The notes: generated by a model not told the origin, from the letters alone. A stretch of 37,134 nt of DNA from Alphaproteobacteria bacterium (GCA_018820275.1 JAHJOO010000030.1:1-37134); one strand, 5' to 3'; counted from the first letter of the stretch, positions 24,834-32,866 are shown. Numbers and translations are program-made.

Positions 24834-25820
24834 TCAGCGCACGTCGCCGGGATTGTCGGTGAACACCCCGTCGACCCCCGCCGCCTCGAACCGTCGGAAC
24901 CAGCCGCGCAGGTCGCCCCGGAAATCCGACGGCAGGAAGCGGTCCTCGGCTCTGAGGGTCCAGACGCCGATCTTCAGCCCGGCGGCGTGGGCGCGGGCGG
25001 GCAGGTCGGTGGCCCGCCCCGAGGCGCCCTGCACGCGGGGGACGACCAGCGAGGCCTCGACCCCGATCCAGTCGGCATAGGCCGCGACCTCGGCCAGACC
25101 CGGGTCGGTCAGAAGCGCCGCATAGGTCGTGCCGGGCAGGTCCGCCGGCCCGCCGACGGGCGAGACCAGCAGCATCAACGGCGCGTCGATGAGGCCGTCC
25201 AGCGTCTTCAACGCCCCGACCTCGAAGCTCTGCACGATCACCGGCGCGTCCGGTCCGTCCAGCCCGCGGGCCATGAGGATCCCCGCCAGCTCCGCCTCCA
25301 TGGGCAGGCCGATCGCGGCGAAGTGCGACGGGTGCTTCAGCTCGGGGATGACCCCGATCCGCCGCCCGGACCGCGTCGAGGCCGCCTCGGCGAGGTCCAG
25401 CACCTCCTCGAGGGTCAGGATCACCTCCTGGCCGTCGAAAACCGTGCCGCGCAGCTCCGGCAGGCGCTCGCGCGTCCGCAGGGTCCGCAGTTCGGCCAGG
25501 GTGAAGTCCTCGCTGAACCAGTCGGTCGTCGCGCGCCCGTCGATGTCCTGCGTCCGGCGCCGGTCGGCGAACTCCGGGCGTCCGGCCACGTCCGTGGTGT
25601 CGGAAAGGGCGTTCTCGTGCCGCACGACCAGCACGCCGTCCCTCGACATCACCAGGTCGGGCTCGATGAAGTCCGCGCCCTGCGCGATCGCCAACTCATA
25701 GGCGGCGCGCGTGTGCTCCGGCCGTTCGCCCGAGGCGCCGCGATGCGCGATGACGAGGGTCTGGGCCGAGGCGGTCGCCGGCGTCAGCATGAGAAGGCAG
25801 AAAAGCAGGGCGCGGAGCAT
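24834..25820 (-). CDS. glpQ: Periplasmic glycerophosphodiester phosphodiesterase
   Basis: A 328-residue enzyme that hydrolyses glycerophosphodiesters to glycerol-3-phosphate and an alcohol. A signal peptide (MLRALLFCLL...ASAQ) ends near residue 20. The GDPD catalytic region is intact: IAHRGASGERPEHT with the first His and Glu, IEPDLVMSRDGVLVVRHE with metal ligands and the second His, and a conserved GVIPELKHP. A C-terminal WTLRAEDRFLPSD and DGVFTDNPG close the barrel. The longer open frame upstream of ATG 25820 shows no signal peptide and was rejected. No glpT transporter is next to it. Confidence 0.93.
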   Translation of the reverse strand: MLRALLFCLLMLTPATASAQTLVIAHRGASGERPEHTRAAYELAIAQGADFIEPDLVMSRDGVLVVRHENALSDTTDVAGRPEFADRRRTQDIDGRATTDWFSEDFTLAELRTLRTRERLPELRGTVFDGQEVILTLEEVLDLAEAASTRSGRRIGVIPELKHPSHFAAIGLPMEAELAGILMARGLDGPDAPVIVQSFEVGALKTLDGLIDAPLMLLVSPVGGPADLPGTTYAALLTDPGLAEVAAYADWIGVEASLVVPRVQGASGRATDLPARAHAAGLKIGVWTLRAEDRFLPSDFRGDLRGWFRRFEAAGVDGVFTDNPGDVR

Positions 25821-25851
25821 GTCCCGTCCATGCCCGCCCCGGATGACGTCC

Positions 25852-26244
25852 TCATGATCGCAGGTGAAGTTCGCACTCCGCGACCCCGGCAGGAATGTCG
25901 AGCCCGGCGTAGAGATCGCGAGCCTCCGCCCAGTCGGGCGCGGCCTCAAGCCCTGCGGCATCCGCCGCAAGGGCCCGCAGCCGCAAGGCATTGGCGAGAT
26001 CCAGCGAGGAAGACTGGGCCCTCAGCAGCAACACCGCCTCGTCGGCGGCGGCATGGGCCCGCCTGGCCATTCCCGTCTGGCGTTCGACGTCGGAGAGGTG
26101 CCGCAAGATGTAGGCAAGCCTGGGGTCCCGGTCCGCCCGCGCGCGCTCCGCGGCTCCGCCGAGGGCACCCAGCGCCCCCGCAGAGTCTCCGCCGTCGCGC
26201 AGTCGCTTCGCGCGGGTGAGAAGGTCGTCGAGGGCACCCGTCAT
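25852..26244 (-). CDS. TPR-like helical repeat protein, hypothetical
   Basis: A 130-residue, all-helical protein with TPR-like spacing: LTRAKRLRDGGDSAGALGAL, then YILRHLSDVERQTGMARRAHAAADEAV and LANALRLRALAADAAG. No signal or membrane segment. It follows suhB after 17 bases on the same strand. The GAGGG before its ATG is very close, so the exact start is unsure. TPR proteins usually hold partners together; no specific partner can be named. Confidence 0.65.
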   Translation of the reverse strand: MTGALDDLLTRAKRLRDGGDSAGALGALGGAAERARADRDPRLAYILRHLSDVERQTGMARRAHAAADEAVLLLRAQSSSLDLANALRLRALAADAAGLEAAPDWAEARDLYAGLDIPAGVAECELHLRS

Positions 26245-26261
26245 GCCCTCAGTATAGCCGA

Positions 26262-27068
26262 TCAGGCCGCCTGCAGCACCTTGCGCAGGTTCGTCTGCAT
26301 GTCCGGGTTGCCGGCGACGATCTGCTTGCCGTTCAGCGGGTCGCCGTTGACGTCCACCGAGGTCACCGTCCCCCCCGCTTCCGTGACCAGCAGCACGCCG
26401 GCCGCCACGTCCCAGATGTTGAGACCCCGCTCGTAGAAGGCGTCGTAGCGGCCGCAGGCGGTCCAGGCCAGGTCCAGCGAGGCCGCGCCCAACCGCCGGA
26501 TGCCGGCCACCCGCTGACCGACGCCGTGCAGGTCCTTGATCGCCTGGGCATGGCCCGGACGGCCGAGGAAGGGCAGGCCGGTCGAGATCAGGCCGTCGGC
26601 CAGGTCCTTGCGCCCCGACACGCGGATGCGGGTGTCGTTCAGGTGCGCGCCCTTGCCCTTCTCGGCCCAGAACAGCTCGTTCTGGACCGGGTTGTAGGTC
26701 ACCCCGGCGACGATCTCGTTGCGGCCGTCGTGGTCGGTGCGCTGCAGGGCCACGGTGATGGCGAACTGCGGCATGGCGTGCATGAAGTTGGTGGTCCCGT
26801 CGATCGGGTCGACGATCCAGGTGTGGGTCTTGTCCGTCCCCTCGATCATCCCCCGCTCCTCGCCGAGGAAGCCGTAGCCCGGGCGGGCCTTGGTCAGCAG
26901 TTCGAACAAGGTCTGTTCGGCGCGCACGTCGGCCGCGGTGACGAAGTCGGCCGGCCCCTTGCGGGACACCTGCAGCTGCGCGACCTCGCCGAAGTCGCGC
27001 ATCATCGGCCGCCCCGTCTTGCGGACGGCGTCCATCATCACTTGCAGCAGGGCGGAGGCGAGGGCCAT
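26262..27068 (-). CDS. suhB: Inositol monophosphatase family protein
   Basis: A 268-residue magnesium-dependent phosphatase of the SuhB/IMPase family. The metal-binding motifs are in order: GFLGEERG near residue 70, WIVDPIDGTTNF near 88-99, and WDVAAGVLLV near 215. E. coli SuhB also acts in rRNA transcription antitermination, so more than one role is possible. The ATG at 27068 has GGAGA seven bases upstream. The gene follows efp on the same strand, with an eleven-pair inverted repeat between them. The symbol reflects family resemblance, not proven identity. Confidence 0.9.
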   Translation of the reverse strand: MALASALLQVMMDAVRKTGRPMMRDFGEVAQLQVSRKGPADFVTAADVRAEQTLFELLTKARPGYGFLGEERGMIEGTDKTHTWIVDPIDGTTNFMHAMPQFAITVALQRTDHDGRNEIVAGVTYNPVQNELFWAEKGKGAHLNDTRIRVSGRKDLADGLISTGLPFLGRPGHAQAIKDLHGVGQRVAGIRRLGAASLDLAWTACGRYDAFYERGLNIWDVAAGVLLVTEAGGTVTSVDVNGDPLNGKQIVAGNPDMQTNLRKVLQAA

Positions 27069-27081
27069 GGGGATCTCCTGG

Positions 27082-27120
27082 TCCGCATGACCTCCAAGGC
27101 GTCACGCCCGGTCATGCGGA
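27082..27120 (-). promoter_or_regulatory. Long inverted repeat between efp and suhB
   Basis: Eleven-base perfect arms, TCCGCATGACC and GGTCATGCGGA, are separated by 17 bases that themselves contain GGCGTGACGCC. The structure begins 41 bases after the efp stop and ends three bases before the suhB ribosome binding site. It has no following T-run. It may be an attenuator, an RNA-processing site or a repeated palindrome. The rest of this spacer is unremarkable. Confidence 0.5.
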
Positions 27121-27160
27121 GAAGTTCAAACGCGGACGGCCCCGGTCGGAGCCGCCGAAG

Positions 27161-27730
27161 TCAGTCCGCGCGGCGGACGTATTCGCCGGTGGTCGTGTCG
27201 ACCACGATCTTCTCGCCGGCCGACATGTAGGGCGGGATCATGATGCGCACGCCGTTGTCGGCGATGGCGGGCTTGTAGGACGACGAGGCCGTCTGGCCCT
27301 TCACCGTCGGCTCGGTCTCGGCCACCACCAGCGTCACCTGGTCCGGCAGCTCCAGGCCGATCGGACGCTCCTCGTGCATCTCGATGACGACCTTCATGCC
27401 TTCCTGCAGATAGGGGATGCGCTCTTCGCCCACCCAGTCCTTCTGCAGCTCGATCTGCTCGTAGGTCGCGGCGTCCATGAACACCAGGGTGTCGCCACCG
27501 TCATACAGGTAGGAGAAGTCCTTCTGCTCCAGCGTAACGCGCTCGACCTTGTCTTCCGACCGGAAGCGCTCGTTCAGCTTGTTGCCGGTCTCGAGGTTCT
27601 TGGCCTCGACGTTGGCGAAGGCGCCGCCCTTGCCGGGCTTGACGTGGCTGGCCTTGGTGACGACCCACAGGCCGCCGTTGTGCTGAAGCACCATGCCCGG
27701 CTTGATGGTGTTGCCGTTGATCTTGGCCAT
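27161..27730 (-). CDS. efp: Elongation factor P
   Basis: Relieves ribosome stalling at polyproline stretches. The 189-residue protein has the three-barrel EF-P layout, with the modified-loop motif KPGKGGAF placing the acceptor Lys at residue 34, as in the EpmA-modified bacterial type. The middle domain carries [19 protein letters not shown], and the C-terminal signature is [13 protein letters not shown] followed by [11 protein letters not shown] 27730 is the family start. A GANTC site lies five bases upstream at 27735-27739. The proline-rich proteins in this genome make EF-P useful. Confidence 0.97.
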   Translation of the reverse strand: MAKINGNTIKPGMVLQHNGGLWVVTKASHVKPGKGGAFANVEAKNLETGNKLNERFRSEDKVERVTLEQKDFSYLYDGGDTLVFMDAATYEQIELQKDWVGEERIPYLQEGMKVVIEMHEERPIGLELPDQVTLVVAETEPTVKGQTASSSYKPAIADNGVRIMIPPYMSAGEKIVVDTTTGEYVRRAD

Positions 27731-27823
27731 TCGGGATTCGCTGTCTGAGGGCGCGGCCGACGCGGCGCGCGGAACGGGCGCAGTCCCTAGACGACGGCGG
27801 TCCCCGCGGCAAGGCGCGGACCG

Positions 27824-28351
27824 TCAGTGGACGGTCGCCTGGTCCTCGATGCGGTTGGCCAGCCGGGTCGTCGAGCCGAAGGGTGCCGCCATCTTGCCGG
27901 CCCGCACGTCGACGCGCCGCGCCTCGTGCGCGAAGGCGGCGGCGAGGCCGGCCGAGGTCATGGCTGCGGCGACCTGGCCCCCGCGGCTGACGGGACGGAA
28001 GGCCAGCAGGGCCGCGTTCGCGGCCTGGGCCACCGCCCACAGCGCGAGGGCTCGGGTTCGCTCCCGTCGCGACGGGGCGTTCCACACGCGCAGCGCCGAG
28101 AGGGTGGTCGCCGAGAAGACGGCGGGGATGAGCAGGCCCAGCGAGCCCCGCGGACGTTCGGTGACGGCCCCCTCCTGCCGCACCGCGTGGGCCAGGCTGC
28201 GGCGGCGCGGCTCGACCACGCCCTTGGCGAGGGCGGCCGACGCGAGGGCGAACCCGACGGTCACGGCCAGCCCCAGCGCCACGTGGCGGGCGGGCCGCTC
28301 GCCGGCGTTCAGGAAGCCCGCGGCGGTGTCCAGGGTTTCTTCGACGGTCAT
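27824..28351 (-). CDS. Small membrane protein, possibly TspO/MBR-like, in the cyd operon
   Basis: A 175-residue protein with hydrophobic helices at about 24-42, 68-88, 95-115 and 122-142. A segment with ALRVWNAP, RTRALALWAVAQAANAAL and a later HEARRVD resembles the TspO/MBR family, which binds porphyrins, but several usual tryptophans are missing, so this is tentative. The ATG at 28351 has a near-perfect GGAGGAAAGC before it, which settles the start. It lies 52 bases after the DUF2474-like gene and appears to end the cydAB operon. A heme-related role would fit cytochrome bd but is an inference. Confidence 0.5.
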   Translation of the reverse strand: MTVEETLDTAAGFLNAGERPARHVALGLAVTVGFALASAALAKGVVEPRRRSLAHAVRQEGAVTERPRGSLGLLIPAVFSATTLSALRVWNAPSRRERTRALALWAVAQAANAALLAFRPVSRGGQVAAAMTSAGLAAAFAHEARRVDVRAGKMAAPFGSTTRLANRIEDQATVH

Positions 28352-28403
28352 GCTTTCCTCCAGCTCAGGAGAAAGAAGCCCGTCGGCGGCCGGGGGGTTC
28401 CCC

Positions 28404-28574
28404 TCAGCTCGCGCCCATGAAGGGCAGGGCCCGCAGGGCATAGGCGACGAGCGCCACCACCGCGCAGGACGCCAGCGACAGCGCGGCGAACCAGGCCAGC
28501 CTGTGCCCCAGAGGCCTCTGCGGCGCTCCGGGAGCGGCCGGCGGCCGCGGCCTAATGATATCCCGTCTCGGCAT
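28404..28574 (-). CDS. DUF2474/CydX-like small subunit of cytochrome bd
   Basis: A 56-residue gene that is easy to miss because of its size. It starts with ATG 28574 inside the end of cydB (overlap of 23 bases) and stops at 28404-28406. The first 24 residues are basic and proline-rich. Residues 26-48 (LAWFAALSLASCAVVALVA) form one transmembrane helix. Size, the single helix with an aromatic near its start and the position after cydB match the DUF2474 proteins found with cyanide-insensitive bd oxidases, functional counterparts of CydX. AGAGG lies nine bases upstream. Such subunits stabilise the hemes in the CydAB complex. Confidence 0.7.
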   Translation of the reverse strand: MPRRDIIRPRPPAAPGAPQRPLGHRLAWFAALSLASCAVVALVAYALRALPFMGAS

Positions 28575-29583
28575 CCACCTTGCCTCTGAAGACCCAGTAG
28601 ACCCAGGCCGTGTAGGCCAGGATCATGGGGATGATGACCACCGCGCCGACCAGCATGAGCCCCAGCGCATTGTCCGGCGCGGCGCCCTGACGGAAGTCCA
28701 CGGCATAGGGCACGACGTAGGGCATGAAGCCCACGGCCAGCCCCAGATAGCCCGACAGGAAGACCACAAGCGCGCCGACGAAGGGCCGCACGTGCGAACC
28801 GCGTCTGAGCCCCGCCGCCACGAGACCCAGCCCGACCAGGCCCAGCGCCGGGATCAGCAGGCGCGGCCCCAGCACCGTCCAGTCGATCAGCACCTCCGCC
28901 GTGTCGATGCCCCAGCGCAGCCCGATGCGGTGATGCACCAGCAGGGTCGCCAAGCTGACCGCGACCAGCAGCACGGCGGTGGCCACGGCCGACCACCGGG
29001 CCCACCGGCGGGCGTCGCCGTGCAGGTCGTCCTTCGTCTTCATCATCAGCCAGGTCGCCCCCAGCAAGGCGTAGCCGGCGGTCAGGCCGGCCGCGACCAG
29101 CAGGGTGTAGGGCGTCAGCCAGTCCCACTCGCCGCCCGCGAACCGGTCGTCGACGACCGTCACGCCCTGGATGAAGCCGCCCAGGATCAGGCCCTGCGCG
29201 AAGGTCGTCAGGATCGAGCCGCCGGCGAACATCCGGGTCCAGAAGGCGCGGCCCCGCTTGCGCGCGCGGAAGCGGAACTCGAACGCCACGCCCCTCAGGA
29301 TCAGTCCGCCCAGCATGAGCAGCACCGGCAGGTACAGCGCCGGCATCAGCACGGAATAGGCGAGGGGGAAGGCCGCCAGCAGCCCGCCCCCGCCCAGCAC
29401 CAGCCAGGTCTCGTTGCCGTCCCACACCGGCGCGACCGTGTTCATCATCACGTCCCGGTCCTCCTTCGACCGGGCGAAGGGGAACAGGATGCCGATGCCG
29501 AGGTCGAACCCGTCCAGCAGGACGTACAGCAGCACGGCCACGGCCAGCAGGCCCGCCCAGATCAGGGGAAGGTCCAGGCTCAT
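28552..29583 (-). CDS. cydB: Cytochrome bd ubiquinol oxidase subunit II
   Basis: A 343-residue membrane subunit with about eight transmembrane helices. The N terminus shows IWAGLLAVAVLLYVLLDGFDLGIG, the family's DGFDLG signature, followed by NTVAPVWDGNETWLVLGGG and GVAFEFRFRA. The start is ATG 29583, which overlaps the cydA stop by four bases, and the stop overlaps the small DUF2474-like gene. It forms the heterodimeric oxidase with CydA. Related proteins in the cyanide-insensitive group are called CioB. Confidence 0.95.
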   Translation of the reverse strand: MSLDLPLIWAGLLAVAVLLYVLLDGFDLGIGILFPFARSKEDRDVMMNTVAPVWDGNETWLVLGGGGLLAAFPLAYSVLMPALYLPVLLMLGGLILRGVAFEFRFRARKRGRAFWTRMFAGGSILTTFAQGLILGGFIQGVTVVDDRFAGGEWDWLTPYTLLVAAGLTAGYALLGATWLMMKTKDDLHGDARRWARWSAVATAVLLVAVSLATLLVHHRIGLRWGIDTAEVLIDWTVLGPRLLIPALGLVGLGLVAAGLRRGSHVRPFVGALVVFLSGYLGLAVGFMPYVVPYAVDFRQGAAPDNALGLMLVGAVVIIPMILAYTAWVYWVFRGKVDAETGYH

Positions 29584-30998
29584 GACGGGTCTCCGGGCGC
29601 GTCTTCCGGCGCCTTGGCCAGCGGCGTTCCCGGCGCGCGGTCCTGGCGCGGCTCGGGCTCGGTCACGGCGGCGACCGGGCCCTCGTGCATCAGCCGCAGG
29701 ATGAACAGGGCCCCGGCCGTGAAGACCACGGCGTAGACCACGACATAGGCCGTCAGCGACGTCGCCACCTGGCTGGCCAGCACCGGAGAGACGGCGTCGG
29801 CGGTGCGCAGGACCCCGTAGACGACCCAAGGCTGGCGCCCGACCTCCGTCACCATCCAGCCCGCGAGAACCGCGATGAACCCGGACGGACCCATCGCCAC
29901 CGCGAACCGGAGGAAAGCGGGGGTTTCGAACACCCTGCGCCGCAGGGTGAGCCAGGCGCCCCAGGCGCCGAGCGCGATCATCAGCAGGCCCAGCCCCACC
30001 ATGATCCGGAACCCGAAGAAGGGGATCACCGGCGGCGGCTGGTCCGCCACCGGAAAGGCGTCCAGCCCCGTGATGGCCTCGTCCCGCGGCACGTTCTGGA
30101 CCATGTTGCCGAGCCCGGGGATGGCGACCTCGAAATGGTTGTCCTGGATCCGCCGGTCGGGGATGCCGAACAGGATCAGCGGCTGGTCCGGCCTCGTCTC
30201 CCAATAGCCCTCGATGGCCGCCAGCTTGGACGGCTGGTGTTCGTGGGCCACCTCGCCCGACCAATGCCCCACCACCAGCTGCAGGGGGGCGACCACGGCC
30301 AGCAGGCCGATGGCCATGACCAGGGCGACGCGGCTCTCCGCGACGCCCGGGTGGTCGGGCTTCCTGCGCGCCTTCAGCAGGTGCCAGGCCGACACCGCTC
30401 CGACGACGAGCGCCGTCGTCAGAAAGGCCGCCAGCAGCATGTGCGCCAGCCGCGACGGAAAGCTGGGATTGAAGATGACTTGCCAATAGTCGGTCGCCGC
30501 GAACCGGCCGTCCGGCAGGATCTCGAACCCCGCCGGGGTCTGCATCCAGCTGTTGGCCGACAGGATCCAGAAGGCCGAGATGGTCGTGCCGATCGCGACC
30601 AGCACCGTCGACAGGAAGTGAAGCTTGTTGCCGACCCGGCTCCATCCGAACAGCATCACGCCGAGGAACGACGCCTCGAGGAAGAAGGCCGTCAGCACCT
30701 CATAGGCCAGCAGCGGTCCGATGACCCCGCCGGTCAGACGGATGAACTCCGACCAGTTGGTGCCGAACTGGTAGCTCATCACCACGCCGGACACGACGCC
30801 CATGCCGAAGCTGAGGGCGAAGATCTTGATCCAGAACAGATACAGGGTCTTGAAGACGTCCCGCTTCGTCCACAACCACAGGCCCTCCAGCACCGCGAGG
30901 AAGCTGGCCAGGCCGATGGTGAAGGCCGGGAACAGGATGTGGAAGGCGATCGTGAACGCGAACTGCATCCGCGACAGCAGGAGGGCGTCGACGTCCAT
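29580..30998 (-). CDS. cydA: Cytochrome bd ubiquinol oxidase subunit I, CioA-like
   Basis: A 472-residue quinol-oxidising subunit that passes electrons to oxygen without pumping protons. Seen in the sequence are the N-terminal RMQFAFTIAFHILFPAFTIG with the heme-ligand His20, GMGVVSGVVMSYQFGTNW, and the GRQPWVVYG motif near residue 395. Its length is about 50 residues less than E. coli CydA, consistent with a short Q-loop and the CioA group, which is often cyanide-resistant. It heads the cydA-cydB-DUF2474-TspO-like operon. A short palindrome lies 19 bases before its start. Used under low oxygen or respiratory stress in relatives. Confidence 0.95.
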   Translation of the reverse strand: MDVDALLLSRMQFAFTIAFHILFPAFTIGLASFLAVLEGLWLWTKRDVFKTLYLFWIKIFALSFGMGVVSGVVMSYQFGTNWSEFIRLTGGVIGPLLAYEVLTAFFLEASFLGVMLFGWSRVGNKLHFLSTVLVAIGTTISAFWILSANSWMQTPAGFEILPDGRFAATDYWQVIFNPSFPSRLAHMLLAAFLTTALVVGAVSAWHLLKARRKPDHPGVAESRVALVMAIGLLAVVAPLQLVVGHWSGEVAHEHQPSKLAAIEGYWETRPDQPLILFGIPDRRIQDNHFEVAIPGLGNMVQNVPRDEAITGLDAFPVADQPPPVIPFFGFRIMVGLGLLMIALGAWGAWLTLRRRVFETPAFLRFAVAMGPSGFIAVLAGWMVTEVGRQPWVVYGVLRTADAVSPVLASQVATSLTAYVVVYAVVFTAGALFILRLMHEGPVAAVTEPEPRQDRAPGTPLAKAPEDAPGDPS

Positions 30999-31016
30999 CA
31001 GGTGACCGCTCCGGAT

Positions 31017-31032
31017 TTCATGGACTGATGAA
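31017..31032. promoter_or_regulatory. Palindrome upstream of cydA
   Basis: Perfect five-base arms TTCAT and ATGAA with a six-base spacer, 19 bases before the cydA start. The spacing resembles CRP/FNR-family sites, but the half-sites do not match the FNR/FixK half-site TTGA, so the regulator is unknown. The short arms can occur by chance. Confidence 0.3.
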
Positions 31033-31101
31033 TATTTCCGACCGACGGCGCGGACCAGTCGGCATGGGGTCGCAGGGCCAACGCGTCACGCGGAAAACGG
31101 A

Positions 31102-31341
31102 TCACTCCTCTTCGGCGGGTGGATCCAGATCGGCCTGCTCGAACGCATAGTCCAGCAGATCGCCCGGCCGGCAATCCAGCGCCGCGCAGAGCCGGGCCAG
31201 GGTGCGGAAGCGAATGCCCTTCACCTTGCCCGAGCGAAACAGCGACAGCTGGGTCTCCGACAGCCCGACCGCCTGCGCCAGGTCCTTGGCCTTCAGACCC
31301 CGTTTGACGATCAGGGCGTCCAGCGTCACGTGGACGGGCAT
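31102..31341 (-). CDS. XRE-family helix-turn-helix regulator
   Basis: A 79-residue DNA-binding protein of the short YozG-like type. The helix-turn-helix lies at about residues 17-45: KAKDLAQAVGLSETQLSLFRSG, followed by GIRFRTLARLCAALDC and an acidic tail. The start is ATG 31341, sharing one base with the stop of the DUF2975 gene (TGATG), so the two are coupled. Such pairs usually regulate their own promoter, with the membrane partner perhaps controlling the regulator. It precedes cydA by about 100 bases on the same strand, so read-through into the oxidase genes is possible. Confidence 0.9.
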   Translation of the reverse strand: MPVHVTLDALIVKRGLKAKDLAQAVGLSETQLSLFRSGKVKGIRFRTLARLCAALDCRPGDLLDYAFEQADLDPPAEEE

Positions 31342-31835
31342 CAGATCATCTCGTCCAGCTCGGCCTGGACCCGGCCGGCCTGGTCCATCACCCGCCCCAG
31401 CAGGAACAGGGCGCCGCCGATCATGCCCAGCGTCATCCCCGCGACGTCGAAGTGCAGCCACCCGCCGCGCCCGCCTTCCAGCACGCGGGTCAGGTTGGTG
31501 ACGACGAAGACGCTGGTGACGCCGCCCATGCCCAGCGCCAGGCCGACGCGGCGCAGGCCGCTGGAGAGGGCGTTCTGGATCAGCCGGCCGCGCGAGAGTT
31601 GCCCCATCGCCCGGCCGATCGACCAGACCGCGAACAGATAGAAGGCCGTCGGCGACGCGAACAGCAGCCCGCCCAGCCAGTGGTCCGGCGGAGCACCGTC
31701 GCGCACGGCGATCATGGCCGGGAAGACCAAGTGGAGCAGCGCGAGGAGGCTGCCCACGCTGACCACCATGAACACGGCCAGCCAGCGGAACTGCCCGCAC
31801 ATGGCGCGAAAACGAACGAGATCGGTCTGGCTCAA
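31341..31835 (-). CDS. DUF2975 membrane protein
   Basis: A 164-residue membrane protein of the DUF2975 family with four probable helices: about 18-42, 55-78, 98-118 and 126-148. TTG 31835 is the preferred start because GGAG lies six bases upstream, while ATG 31802 has no ribosome binding site. It is coupled to the XRE regulator gene by a one-base overlap. DUF2975 proteins have no settled function but are regularly found with this kind of small regulator. It is divergent from the ABC-2 transporter across an 89-base region full of repeats. Confidence 0.88.
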   Translation of the reverse strand: MSQTDLVRFRAMCGQFRWLAVFMVVSVGSLLALLHLVFPAMIAVRDGAPPDHWLGGLLFASPTAFYLFAVWSIGRAMGQLSRGRLIQNALSSGLRRVGLALGMGGVTSVFVVTNLTRVLEGGRGGWLHFDVAGMTLGMIGGALFLLGRVMDQAGRVQAELDEMI

Positions 31836-31860
31836 CGCGGGCTCCGAAACTGTCTGATCT

Positions 31861-31875
31861 TTAATCTTGACTTAA
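31861..31875 (+). promoter_or_regulatory. CtrA-like box (TTAA-N7-TTAA)
   Basis: TTAA at 31861-31864 and TTAA at 31872-31875 with exactly seven bases between. This is the full-site pattern bound by the Caulobacter response regulator CtrA. It lies 50 bases before the ABC ATPase start, roughly at the place of a -35 element (TTGACT at 31867-31872 overlaps it), and 26 bases upstream of the DUF2975 start. One such site is expected only rarely at this GC content. Binding is inferred. Confidence 0.5.
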
Positions 31876-31913
31876 ACGACCGCCGTTTGCAACTTTATGT
31901 CAGACTTAAACGA
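31869..31913 (+). repeat. Direct repeat and palindrome in the divergent promoter
   Basis: GACTTAAACGA occurs twice, at 31869-31879 and 31903-31913, 34 bases apart (about three helical turns). Between them the palindrome AAACG-N5-CGTTT spans 31874-31888. A wider inverted pair, GTCTGA (31852-31857) and TCAGAC (31900-31905), flanks the set. The arrangement looks like an operator for a dimeric regulator, most simply the adjacent XRE protein, overlapping the CtrA-like box. Confidence 0.5.
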
Positions 31914-31924
31914 GCGAGGCGAGA

Positions 31925-32866
31925 ATGGCGGCGATCGAGACGAAGGGGCTGACGCGGCGGTTCGGGAAACGGACGGCCGTGGACGGGGTGTCGATGACGG
32001 TGCCCGACCGGGCGGTCTACGGCTTCCTCGGTCGCAACGGCGCGGGCAAGACCACGACGCTGAAGATGCTGCTGGGTCTGCTGCAGCCCACGGCCGGCTC
32101 GGCGCACGTGTGCGGGATCGACGTGGCGACGCACCGCATCGCCGCGGCCCGCAAGGTCGGGGCCCTGCTGGAGGCGCACGGCTTCTACGCCAATCTGTCG
32201 GGGCGCGAGAACCTGGACCTGACCCGGACGCTGCTGGGCCTGGCCGCAACCGAGGTCGACCGGGTGCTGGAGGTGGTCGAGATGACCGGCGACGCCCGCC
32301 GCCGGGTCTCCGACTATTCGCTGGGCATGCGGCAGCGTCTGGGGCTGGCCCGCGCCATGCTGGGCGCCCCTCCGGTGCTCGTGCTGGACGAGCCCACCAA
32401 CGGCCTGGATCCCGACGGCATTGCCGACATGCGCCGCTTCCTGAAGGCCCTGCCCGACCGGACCGGGGCCACCGTCCTGCTCTCCAGCCATCTGCTCAGC
32501 GAGATCGAACAGACCGCCACCCACGTCGGCATCGTCCATGAGGGCCGGCTGGTGCTGGAAGGCGACCTGGCGCGACTCAAGGCGGACCAGGTGCCGGAGA
32601 TCGCCCTGCGCGTCGACGACCCGGCGCGCGCCACCCAGGTCCTGCGGGGACACGACCTCACCTTGTCGGAATTCTCCGACGGCCTCGTCGCGCGGCTGCG
32701 CCCCGGCGACGATCACGACGCCGCCGTCGCCGCGCTCACCCGCGCCCTGGTCGCGGCCGAGATCGGCGTCTTCGCCATCGGCACCCGGGCCCGGTCGCTG
32801 GAAGGGATCTATCGCCAGGCCTCGGCGTCTCCCGCCGCGCCGGCCCGCACCAAGGAGTTCGCCTGA
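31925..32866 (+). CDS. ABC transporter ATP-binding protein, BcrA-like
   Basis: A 313-residue ATPase of the ABC-2 group (bacitracin/lantibiotic-immunity type). It has Walker A GRNGAGKTT near residue 40, signature YSLGMRQRLGLARA near 137, Walker B VLVLDEPTNGLDPDG and the switch His in SSHLLSEIEQ. A C-terminal domain after about residue 215 is typical of this group. It overlaps the permease gene (TGATG). Relatives confer resistance to peptides or move lipids; no peptide cluster is next to it, so the substrate is unknown. Its promoter is shared with DUF2975/XRE. Confidence 0.9.
   Translation: MAAIETKGLTRRFGKRTAVDGVSMTVPDRAVYGFLGRNGAGKTTTLKMLLGLLQPTAGSAHVCGIDVATHRIAAARKVGALLEAHGFYANLSGRENLDLTRTLLGLAATEVDRVLEVVEMTGDARRRVSDYSLGMRQRLGLARAMLGAPPVLVLDEPTNGLDPDGIADMRRFLKALPDRTGATVLLSSHLLSEIEQTATHVGIVHEGRLVLEGDLARLKADQVPEIALRVDDPARATQVLRGHDLTLSEFSDGLVARLRPGDDHDAAVAALTRALVAAEIGVFAIGTRARSLEGIYRQASASPAAPARTKEFA

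Noticed and set aside
27053..27105. Leader peptide ahead of suhB (ATG at 27116-27114 region, out of frame)
   Set aside because: A short frame overlapping the suhB start exists, but the GGAGG is only two bases from its ATG and the codons look incidental.
31017..31032. FNR/FixK box upstream of cydA
   Set aside because: The half-sites are TTCAT and ATGAA; the TTGA...TCAA pattern is not present.
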